NCBI GenBank assembly: GCA_002104985.1
Contig: MCGO01000103.1
Location: 62,001 to 126,000 of the forward strand
DNA length: 64,000 bases
Source: Rhizoclosmatium globosum
Taxonomy: Eukaryota > Chytridiomycota > Chytridiomycetes > Chytridiales > Chytriomycetaceae
Reading direction: 5' to 3'
Each line of letters begins with the position of its first letter. The stretch's first letter is position 1. A program made the position numbers and the translations under genes. The notes under the pieces are model-generated. The model saw only the letters and a program-made list of their open reading frames with translations. It was not told the origin of the DNA and made no database searches. This document shows, piece after piece, positions 55,463 through 64,000 of the stretch.

Positions 55463-57591
55463 TCACCATACCTCGTAACAACTCCTTCCCTTCCCCAAGA
55501 AGTTCTCAAGCTTCTTTTTTAACTCTTCCAGATTTACTTTTGGGGTATTAATTTCGGATTGAATACGCGCGAGTTCGGTTTCAAGTGCGGATATGGTTGC
55601 GGTTTGGGAAATGGGGGAGTCGAGAGTAGATGCGTCGTTTGGGAGAGTGGTTTTGGGGGATTTCTTTTGTGCATATGTTGTCGACTGTGGCGGAGATGAG
55701 AAGGGTCTTGTCCGTGGCAATTTTGGTTACGAGTATTGTTTTGTGGAGGGAGAAACCCAATACCTTTACGTGCAAGGGAATATATAACAGGCTTGATTGG
55801 TTTGCTGCTGCTTCGCGCGTGCCGTCAAGTTCTGACGTTTTTGGGAAGCTGTTCGGCCGTTTTGATGAATGTGACTGCAGTGATTTCGAAAGTGTTTTGA
55901 GGCTGCTTGCCGATGAAAGGGTAATTGAAGGGGCGGCTGTAACTGACATTGGCAAGGTTCGGTTTCCTTCTTGTATATCAGCACATTTCCTAAAACAAAG
56001 ACGACAAGCTCACCTTGTTAGGGCAAAAGTTGTATAAAGAGTTCAAACTAACATTTCCATGATATCGCGTTTGCCGAGACAATAAATCAATTTTTGTCGG
56101 ATATCTGAAATTGTGTCCTCATCTTAATCCACGACGACTGTGCCATACATACTTTCTGCATGTGACTCCGCCCGCGAAGCTGAGTACTGAACCTAATTAT
56201 ATCTATATTAGGAACGTTGACTGCATCGACGTCCATTGCTTGAGTTTCTGATGTGGACTCCAACTCAAGCACCGTACAACCTTCTCCGACGCCACATCTT
56301 CCTTTGCGACGTCAACACCAGCAACCACAACCTTTTTCCTTTTCCTCTTCTTCTTGTTTTTCGTTTTCTTTTCCCCTGCAGCCACTCCGCCGTCAACACT
56401 TCCAACATCATCAACCTCTGACCCATGATCTGTCATCACGACTTCCCTCCTCTCCGTCACTTTTGAACCAACGTTGTAGAACTTCCAGTGTTTGTTACAG
56501 TAGATTGGAGCATCTTTTTCAGCATTTATGAACGACTGATAGGAATGAAACTGAATTTGCTGTTCCGTAAGAACGCATCGAGTTTTGTTAACGACTGACA
56601 GGGATAAAACTGAGTTAGCTGTTCAGCAAGAACGCGTCGAATATTCGCACCAAACTCAGCGACAGACGTCAACGGAATATGTGATAGATGAAAGGGTTTG
56701 ATGTCTAGAAAGAATGATTGTTTGTGGAAGTAAGAAGAAGTTGTAGCTGTAGATGTGGAGGTTGAGGTCAACGTCAAAATACAAGTTCAAGGTGACGTTG
56801 TTGATTTGATTGACCTGCTTGACTTTGCGCGACGGTTGAAGTTGAAGTAGTATGCGAAACAGCCTCATACTGAAGAGGGCGGAGTTCCGAGCGCATAAAC
56901 ACGTCGGTTTCGTTGCGTAGAATAGTAGAATGGTCGAGGGTCGGATATTGCAGCACAGGACAGGCGGATGTGGTTTGAGGTGGATTTGTTGGGAATAACG
57001 AAGTAGCAAACGAAGGGCTCCACGGAAACTTTGGAGGTAGCGCTGACGACGAGTACCCTGGATCATCGTCCAAGGTTTAACAGCAGGTGTTTGCACACTT
57101 TTTCTGCGGTGTCACTGCGTCAAAGTCGTCTGGTTCGGCGGGTTCCGAGTTGCTCAGAGATTTGGTTGAGGGCCGCGAGGAAGAGGGCGTTGAAGTCTTT
57201 GGTCTTTGGTTGGTTGTTGGTTGGTGGTGTTGGTGGTGTTGGTGATGTTGTTGAGGGATTGAGGGAGGGAAGGGGAAGGGACAGGGACGAGAGGGACCAT
57301 GTTGATGACAAGGATGAAATGGGCGGGAGACGTGTGGCTGGCCGGCTCATATTCGGTAAATTATATGGTCATTTAAAATACAAAGAAATCGTCGTCTATC
57401 AAAAAATCGATTAGATATGAAGAATATCGCAGAAAGCGAAATTGTTCAAATGAAAGCAAAACTGAAGGGTTGAATGCACCAGCTTTGTTTTGTTGACAAG
57501 GAGAGTTGCCCACAAAGCCATCAATCAACCGATTCAGTCCATCCTCCATATTCGTTGCATTTAAGGGAAATATGAATTGCGGGATACTCAC
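55463..57591 (-). pseudogene. Multicopy gene family, copy g2
   Basis: Minus-strand order is NATNMEDGLNRLIDGFVG near 57540, DFNALFLAALNQISEQL near 57180 (then a frameshift), DDPGYSSSALPPKFPWSPS, the Ser/Thr tail TTSTSTVAQSQ, the DIKPFHLSHIPLTSVAE block, Lys-rich KKTKNKKKRKRKK near 56370, VDVDAVNVPNID near 56220, SASSLKTLSKSLQS, and the best preserved coiled coil DASTLDSPISQTATISALET...EELKKKLENFLGKG. Small deletions break the frame at several points. Function is unknown. Confidence 0.5.
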
Positions 57592-57719
57592 TTTCTATAA
57601 CGATTTCACGATTTCGAGTTGTGCGACGCCAACAGAGAGAGCTTTGAAGTATTTAATCCGGAACAAGACCACTCTCGCGCAAATAAAACGCGTTTGATGT
57701 TGGTACATTCGAGTCATGT

Positions 57720-58440
57720 GTTTTGATTGAAGTAAGGGGGATGAATTGTAGAGTACTTGAGAGAGAAGAATACTGAGTGGCAATTGGCAACGATGGATCT
57801 ATTTTATAGCGAGTTTCGAAATGTTGAACACAATCGGTATTGGATTTGAGTCACAGGGAATAGACGATGGTGGATTGCAGAGGGTGGATTCAAAGTCCAC
57901 GTAAACTCTTCCTTTTCCAGCTGTTGGAACGAAAGCTCAGTGAATGCGTCACGAGGAATAAACGGTGGATTTGCTCGGGGTAGATTCAAAAGGCTTTCTT
58001 CTCTCACTGTTGGAACGAAGGCTCAGTAATCTTGTCTTTCCCAGCGTGTCTCACTCACCACTGCGTCGAATTCGTGCACTCCGTGGGTGATTGTGTTATG
58101 GTTGTCACTTAGTCTTTGATTCGATAATACGGCGACTCGGGATTCTTCTAAGGAGTGGAAGTATTGGTTAGACAGGTGTGTGAGGAGATACTCCGAGAGA
58201 GGAGGGGAGCTCAGAGTGCTTTGCATCAGTACCCTTTCAGAGTGCCAGACACGAGACGAGTTCTCCAGTCAAGAGATCTTTTCTAAGAAGCACGGACGAA
58301 CGGAATATGGTTACCTCTTCTGTCTCGAATTGTGTTTGACAGCCAGATTGCACATAACCAAGGAGGGCATTGGTTCGAAGGGACTTGCTGAATTCACATT
58401 GGCGGTAAGAACGTATGTCCGTGGTGGGTTGTGAAGGTGG
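57720..58440. repeat. Third copy of the three-arm segment
   Basis: It is very similar to 37680-38400 and less so to 15425-16160. No gene is called. Confidence 0.65.
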
Positions 58441-58498
58441 TGGCAGTTGCGATAGTGTGGATTATGTTTGTTTCGTTGAAACCTTTCCAAGAAGCACC

Positions 58499-59255
58499 CA
58501 GGGTGGTGGTTCTCCACCTTTTTTTTTGCGGAGCCTTTTTCGAACCTCGTCAACCGCTCTGCAACCCTTCTTTCAACATCTCTCGATCCAATAAAAACAT
58601 TTTGATCTCGATCGCTATCTCTTTGTCCTAAGCACTTAATATTTAATTCTTTGGGCTGTGTCTGTCTTGCTTCCTTTTTTGATCCGACCGACTGCTATTG
58701 GTGCCCTCTTGCCATGGACCTCAGAGCTGCTGTTGAAAGCAGTATCAAAGGAAAGGTATTTAGTTTATATATGTCTTAAGTCAAACGAGCCCATCTAGCT
58801 CGCTCTTATAAGTGGTTAAGAATTCAAGATCAACTTTTTAGCCAAATGTCCCACTTCCATTAATTGGTAAAGATTCACATTTACAAAAAGTTCTGCGTGG
58901 AGGCAATTTATTCTATTGCATTTTGGGACATTTGGAATCGAGTTGTGGCGCAGCTAACAACCTCGCATCTGATTGGTCGACACTGGTTTTCATACTTTTC
59001 CTGCATACTGATTTGGCGCTGTGCCCACAGTAATCTCAAAAAGAACATGTCTCGCAGTCTACAGAAATTGGCACAAGAAATGAGAGTAAAATAATGAGAA
59101 TGTGAAACGTAGCGGCAATAGCGGCAATGACGGAGATTCTCATCATGTGGCCTTCCAGATTTGGCAGGCCACATGACAAAAGCGGCAAAACAAAGCAGGG
59201 TTGAGGAGTCGATTCCTAACTCATGCGAAAAAGTTGGGTTTAAACCACCACCCTG
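58499..59255. mobile_element. Small TIR DNA transposon, non-autonomous, hAT- or Mutator-like
   Basis: Perfect 13-bp terminal inverted repeats are CAGGGTGGTGGTT at 58499-58511 and AACCACCACCCTG at 59243-59255. They are flanked by a perfect 9-bp direct repeat, agaagcacc, at 58490-58498 and 59256-59264. The homologous arms at 16.2 and 38.4 kb lack this insert. At 757 bp it has no transposase frame. CAGGG termini suggest hAT, whereas 9-bp target duplications suggest Mutator-like elements. It carries what looks like a captured gene start (see 58714). Confidence 0.8.
58714..58755 (+). pseudogene. Captured first exon inside the transposon
   Basis: A pyrimidine-rich leader and a GCCATGG start context precede MDLRAAVESSIKGK and a GTATTT donor. 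A possible 43-bp intron (58756-58798, ending CATCTAG) leads to only six more codons. It looks like the 5' end of a host gene carried by the element. The source gene is unknown. Confidence 0.4.
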
Positions 59256-60486
59256 AGAAGCACCCACACGAAAAGATGTAATCGAAATGATGTACTGTCC
59301 AATAATTATAAGAGTAATTCTTTCGTTCATTTATCTGTTATCCTTCTTCTCATCGTGTAGTCCCTTAACTCATTCGTTTAATTCGTTGAAACGCATTACA
59401 TACGTTAATTTCTTTTGAAGGGAATATTCGTGAATTAATCGAATGAAAGGCAAGGAAGAAAGCGACACTCACTCACCCTCGCGGAACTACCAGCCAAACT
59501 ACACCCACCAGAGCGACAACCCCAATTACTATACCAGAATGCATTCAGCCAGTTGGGGGACACTGACACGTGAGTCTTCCTTCATAAGCATCCAGTCATC
59601 TGCCTACAACTCTCTCATTCCGCGATTCCGAACCCTCCTTTCACTGCATTCTACTCACTAATATCAAGAAACGCGCTACACTCATCAATTTAAGCTTGGA
59701 AGTTTCCAGTGAATACTGATCAGTTTCACAGAATAATCGCATGACCGCCATCTTTCAGTCACCCTTTACACCACCCGTTCTCCATGAAACGTTGGGGAAT
59801 TGGATTGGATTAGCTGTCTTCAGAGGTTTGACGCAGATGCCGGCAAATCATGTGATGGTTCGGCATTCTCCTTCATTCCTCCTCCGACTCCGTTAATGCC
59901 AAACCTTTGCAGCAACACGTCAATAAGGTCGAAATTCTCAGAGGCATTATTACTGATGGATGAACCCGCCAAATATTTGTTGCAAGGGACACCGAAGAGA
60001 TGTAAGACACATATAATGGTTGATGCCTGTGAGTGATGATTCTTTGTGAAGGCCGTTTTATTTGCTGCAAGGCTGCGAGTATTGGTTGAATGCTTGAGTT
60101 TGAAGGGGTGAACGTGGATTTTGTGCAAAACGAGGAGTGATGTGAGGTTGCTTGAGGGCGCAGGAAGGCTGAGCGTCTAGTGAGGAGAGAGAATTCTGTC
60201 GAGTTGGCTCGCCAAAAGTTCAATTACAAATGATCAGTGGAATGCCTGTTTGTTGGGTAGGAGAAGTCAGACACAGACGGAGTTTGCGAACTTGAGTCAT
60301 GGCGGGAGTCATTGAGTCCCTTATCTGTTGGTTATCCATAGCAGCCATTTAATCAATGATGTAGCAGATTTGAGTAGATTGATTGAAACACCTTTTGGAC
60401 TCGTCTTTGTTCAATGAAAACAGCCCCAAAAGCATGCCACAACGGTTGCCATCCAGACATACGTCAAGAGATTACTATCACTGTGA
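59256..60486. other. Third-arm continuation and unassigned sequence
   Basis: 59270-59760 resembles 16250-16880. A plus-strand frame at 59443-59661 (MKGKEESDTHSPSRNYQ) parallels 16451, but the 38.7-kb copy is shifted. A minus-strand frame at 59873-60223 is open without motif. Confidence 0.35.
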
Positions 60487-61148
60487 CTAGCAAACAGTTT
60501 TGTATTCAAGATTGACGGACGACAATGGTGCCAGTGCGAATAATATCATCGAACGAAATGAATCAAATGAAGCCACCGCAATCGTTCTGATGTTGCTCAA
60601 TGTCAATTGTCTCTCCACTGATTGCCGTTCGAATGAAAATCTGTAGATTATCAATACATTCTGATTCTCTGAGGCGAAAGCCGTATCTGCAAGGCAGGGT
60701 CGAAATCGACACAGGGCTCTTATCGCGGCTTTCTGATTCAAAGTCTGATTCGACGTTGTTCGCTGAAGTCTCTTCATATTTGTTTGAATTCGAAGTACCG
60801 GCAATCATTGAAATGTCTTGTTCAGCCTTTCGGATGTGATTGCTTCGGCAGGAATCATTCGATGAGCGTCGTTAAAGCCGCTGAATGCATACATCTCTTC
60901 GAAAGTGTTGGCTCATTCAAAGAAGGTTCCTCAGTGGCTTGACGAGATGTCCAAATCGGCGATAGAACCCTTGACGCTAGAATTCACCTCCTCGAAAATA
61001 TACTCGGCGTTGGGCCGTTGGATTTGTGAAGTCAACAAAAGGCCAATTGAAGTGGGAAAACACGAAACTATTTCTGTTGAAAACCTCGAAAAGTGCGCAG
61101 TTGATTCACTTTATTCTTCCGACGTCTCTTCCTCATTCATATTCTCAG
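60487..61148. other. Upstream region of the second RRM gene, possible 5' exons
   Basis: Open frames exist on both strands (plus 60905-61183, EVGKHETISVENLEKC; minus 60563-60808, SNKYEETSANNVESDFESES). Either could contain exons, but I could not join them to the RRM frame. Confidence 0.3.
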
Positions 61149-62895
61149 ATGATTCGCAAGCTTCACACTGGTCAAGACGTTAAAGCCCCGCAACTTGGAA
61201 ATCGCACTTACAAGGATCCATATGCGACGCGTGTTCTCTTTGTTGGCAGCCTCTCTCAAACCGTTGACTCTCGAGGACTGTGGGACATCTTTAGCTCAGT
61301 GGGAGAAGTTGTTTATGCCAATGTTCCGAGTCGTAAGGCCAAGTTTGGAATTGTAGCCATGGCGTCACGGACCGAAGCAGCTGCCGCGATTGGTATAACC
61401 TCGTTTGACAGCATAATGTGTATCTAATATCAAACGTCAGCAAAACTCAACCTTCAATTGATTGAAGGCGTCCATATGGAAGTCTGCGAAGACCGGAGCT
61501 TCATGCAGGAAACCTTCCCAACTGTTGTGAGTATTCTGTAGTTTTATTTGAGTTTGAGTTGAACACGATATCATCCAAGGTATCACTGCCATCTGTTGCA
61601 GCTCCTTCCACCGCCACCGAGAACACGAACGCCGTCAGTGCCAGCTCTTCAACAAATCAGAGTCTAGCTATTGAAATCAAAAACATTGCGCGATCAGCAA
61701 AATGGCAGGACCTCAACAATCTTTTCTCTGAGGCTGGAAAAGTATCTCGTGTGGACGTTGAAACTGACAACCAGGGTCGCTCAAAAGGTTTTGGAATGAT
61801 AACAATGAATACTTACGAGGATGTAGAAACAGCAATCGGTAAGTGTTAAGTTTTTATCGGTGATAGTACTCATGCAACATTAGTAATGTATGACGGGTTT
61901 ATCTGGAATGGTCGGCGACTTGAGCTGTGTGTTGCGACTGTAAGTCTCGACATTTTTTTTATTTATGGCTCATCATTAATTCTAATTAGCCTTCCCTGAA
62001 CCCTGTGGATCCTGTCGATCCAGTCGATCCAGTCGATCATGCCGATCCTGTTCAGTCTGCAGACCCTGTGGAGTCTGTTGAACTTGTCGAACGGGTCGAG
62101 CTTGTCAAGCAAGCTATGCCTATGGAACTTACCAAACGCGTTGAAACTGTGAAGCCTGTTAAGCCTACCGAGCCTACCGAGCCTACCGAGCCTACCGAGC
62201 CTACCGAGCCTACCGAGCCTACCGAGCCTACCGAGACTGCCGAGACTATTGAGCCTATTGAGCTTGTCCATTCCATTCAACCTTCCGCCTCTAATGTGCC
62301 TGCTGAGTGTGCCGACACTACCGAGTCCATCAAACTTGTCAAACAGATCAAATGTGTTGACTACACAGAGGCTGTTCAGTCTATCAAGCCTGTAGAGCTT
62401 GGCTGCGTAAAATCTGCTCAGTCTGTCAGGGCCGTCACTTCAGTTGTGCGAGTCGAGCCAGCCCAACCTGTGGATTCTGATGAACTAGTTGATCCTGTCG
62501 AATCTATGGAAGCTGTTGATGCTGTTGCGCTTGGTCCGCATATGGAGTCTATTGAGTGCTTCGAATCTCTCCAATCCATGGTGCTTGTTGAGTGTATCAA
62601 GGATGTTACCTCTGGTAGGGTTGTTGCACGTGAGAAGTCTATCGAGTCTGTGGAAACTGTCGATTCTGTCAAGTTTGTTGACTCTACAGATCCTGTTGAT
62701 TTTGTCAAGTCTGTTGAAATTGGATCTATCAAACCTGTCCAGGTTGCTGGAGCAGTTGATTTTGTTGTACTTGTTAACTATGTTGAGTCCGTTGAATTTG
62801 TCGAGTCTGTCAAGTCAATGGAACCTGTTAACTCTGATGACTCTCTGACCACGAAACCAAATACTGAACTTCAGTCAATGTCACATCCATATTAG
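61149..62895 (+). CDS. Second two-RRM protein with long three-residue-periodic tail
   Basis: From ATG 61149 the exons 61149-61392, 61441-61526, 61580-61838, 61884-61939 and 61990-62895 join in frame (introns 48, 53, 45 and 50 bp), giving 516 residues. RRM1: RVLFVGSLSQTVDSRGLWDI, AKFGIVAMAS, IEGVHMEVCEDR. RRM2: AIEIKNIARSAKWQDLNNLF, RSKGFGMITM, WNGRRLELCVAT. The last exon encodes about 300 residues with a strong xxV/xxP period (DPVDPVDPVD, seven PTE units, VESVELVE), built on 9-bp repeats. The final residues (TTKPNTELQSMSHPY) come from sequence of family copy h read on the opposite strand, so the original C-terminus is lost. Upstream exons are possible. It probably binds RNA. Confidence 0.75.
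62005..62840 (+). repeat. 9-bp-based coding repeat tract
   Basis: Pure runs occur at 62005-62040 (gtcgatcca units) and 62163-62229 (seven cctaccgag units). The rest is a degenerate three-codon repeat with Val or Pro at every third residue. Because the unit is 9 bp, the opposite strand also shows periodic frames (GRLGRL, GSVGSV). Confidence 0.85.
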
Positions 62896-64000
62896 GAACG
62901 TTGACTGCATCTATGTCCACTGCTTCTGATGAGGACTCTAATTCAACCAACACATCAGCCTTCTCGGATGTCAACCCCGAGCTTGCCTCTTCAACACACA
63001 CGACCGCAGCCTTCTTTGTTTTCTCTTCAAACTGATTCGCGAGAATGTGTCGGATATTTGCGTCAAGGTCTGGGACGGACATCAATAGATTATGCAATAG
63101 ATGAGATGGTTTGATGTCTGGAAGGGACAATTGTTTGTGAAAATGTGAAGAAGGTGTATATATAGATGTTGAGGATGAGTTTGAGGTAAACGCAGAAGCA
63201 GAAGTTCCAGTTGATGTTGTTGATTTGGTTGAAATGCTTCAGTTTGAGTGGCGGTTTAAGTTGGAGTAGATTCAGAGACAGCTGAAGAATAAAGAGGGTC
63301 GATTTAAGATCACATAAAACTTTGGCTTCGTTAAGTGGAAAAGTAGATGGTTGAGGTCGGATATTGCCAGCGCAGGACAGCTGGATGTGGGTCTTTTGGA
63401 GGTAGCAAATGAAGGATTCCACGAAATCTTTGGAGATAGTGCCGAAGACAAGTACACTGTCTCACTATCGGAATCTGAGGAGTCCGAAAAGGAACAGGAA
63501 TTGTCCAGGTTGATTTTGCTTTCAATTCTAGGGTAACGTATGCGTTAGATAGATACGGCAACGAAAAGACGAGGTTTTACTTCCGTGGTTTGCACGCCAT
63601 TCCCGCTGCGTCAAAGTCATCTGGGTCGTCTAAGTCGTGGATTTGGTTGAGTTATTCAGACATCTGCTTGAGGACGGCGAGGAAAAGGGTGTCGAGGTCA
63701 ACGCAATCGACCTTCTCCATCATGGACTTAAAAGTCTTCCCAGCCAACTCCTTAACAGCAACGATATGAATGACGCCAACAAATTAACCTGCTTCTTTGC
63801 TGAAGAAAGGTCAAACTCCACGATTCGAACAAGTCCACACACAATCGTCAAGGCAGTAACTCGTTGTTCTTGAATACATGTTGCTACCTCCAATTCCGAC
63901 AACTTTTGGAAACAGAACAGATATGTGATGTCTGGAATGACGGTGTGTGGCTGAAATCCGGCCTGGGTGCAAAACGACCTTCCTCCCAGAAATTCACTCC
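62838..64000 (-). pseudogene. Multicopy gene family, copy h (continues past window)
   Basis: It is almost identical to copy e (about 45155-46320, offset near 17.68 kb), including DIKPSHLLHNLLMSVPDLDA, the SALSPKISWNPSFATSKRP segment, LDTLFLAVLKQMSE-type sequence and the exon LSELEVATCIQEQRVTALTI. Here CGA (63861-63863) stands where copy e has TGA, so this exon is open. The copy starts abruptly inside the VQYSVSWSES block at the end of the RRM gene. Frameshifts in the middle remain. Confidence 0.55.

Noticed and set aside
62052..62276. Minus-strand GSV/GRL repeat frames as separate genes
   Set aside because: They are the reverse complement of the 9-bp coding repeat in the second RRM gene; any 9-bp repeat is periodic in every open frame.

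Overview
The window is nuclear DNA of a eukaryote, most probably a fungus. Coding regions are split by very short introns (about 40 to 60 bp) with GTAAG/GTGAG/GTATG donors and CTAAC-like branch points. The only gene family I can name with certainty, the DNA polymerase delta catalytic subunit, reads like a fungal Pol3/POLD1. There are no operons, ribosome binding sites or CRISPR arrays. All spliced models here were made by eye from frame continuity across GT...AG introns.

Layout. 0.9-4.8 kb holds three spliced genes of unknown function: a coiled-coil protein, an acidic protein on the minus strand and a small hydrophobic protein. About 5.7-16.9 kb (arm I) is repeated at about 26.7-39.1 kb (arm II), offset near 21.25 kb and almost identical over long stretches. 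Each arm carries, in order: a piece of a multicopy gene family on the minus strand, a decayed POLD1 pseudogene, a 145-bp tandem array, an intact two-RRM RNA-binding protein gene on the minus strand, and another copy of the multicopy family. A partial third arm lies at 55.5-58.4 kb. 17-24 kb and 39.5-54.2 kb form a second, older set of paralogous blocks. These contain small J/K genes, two paralogous genes with a TFIIS N-terminal-like (LW) domain, and a third POLD1 fragment at 18.2-18.8 kb that carries parts missing from the other two. 41.4-42.3 kb is a clean three-exon gene of unknown function. 58.5-59.26 kb is a small terminal-inverted-repeat DNA transposon. 61.1-62.9 kb is a second two-RRM gene, whose long three-residue-periodic tail runs into a copy of the multicopy family that continues to the window end.

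The dominant theme is repeated segmental duplication. About ten copies of one unrecognised spliced gene family lie all on the minus strand, most with frameshifts or stops. Some are followed by arrays of about 134-bp modules that look like an 83-bp exon plus a 51-bp intron. POLD1 has been broken into partly complementary pieces, and none of them retains the catalytic YGDTDS motif, so a working copy must lie elsewhere. The genes that look intact are the coiled-coil gene, the acidic gene, both copies of the first RRM gene, the 41.4-kb gene, the LW-domain pair and the second RRM gene.
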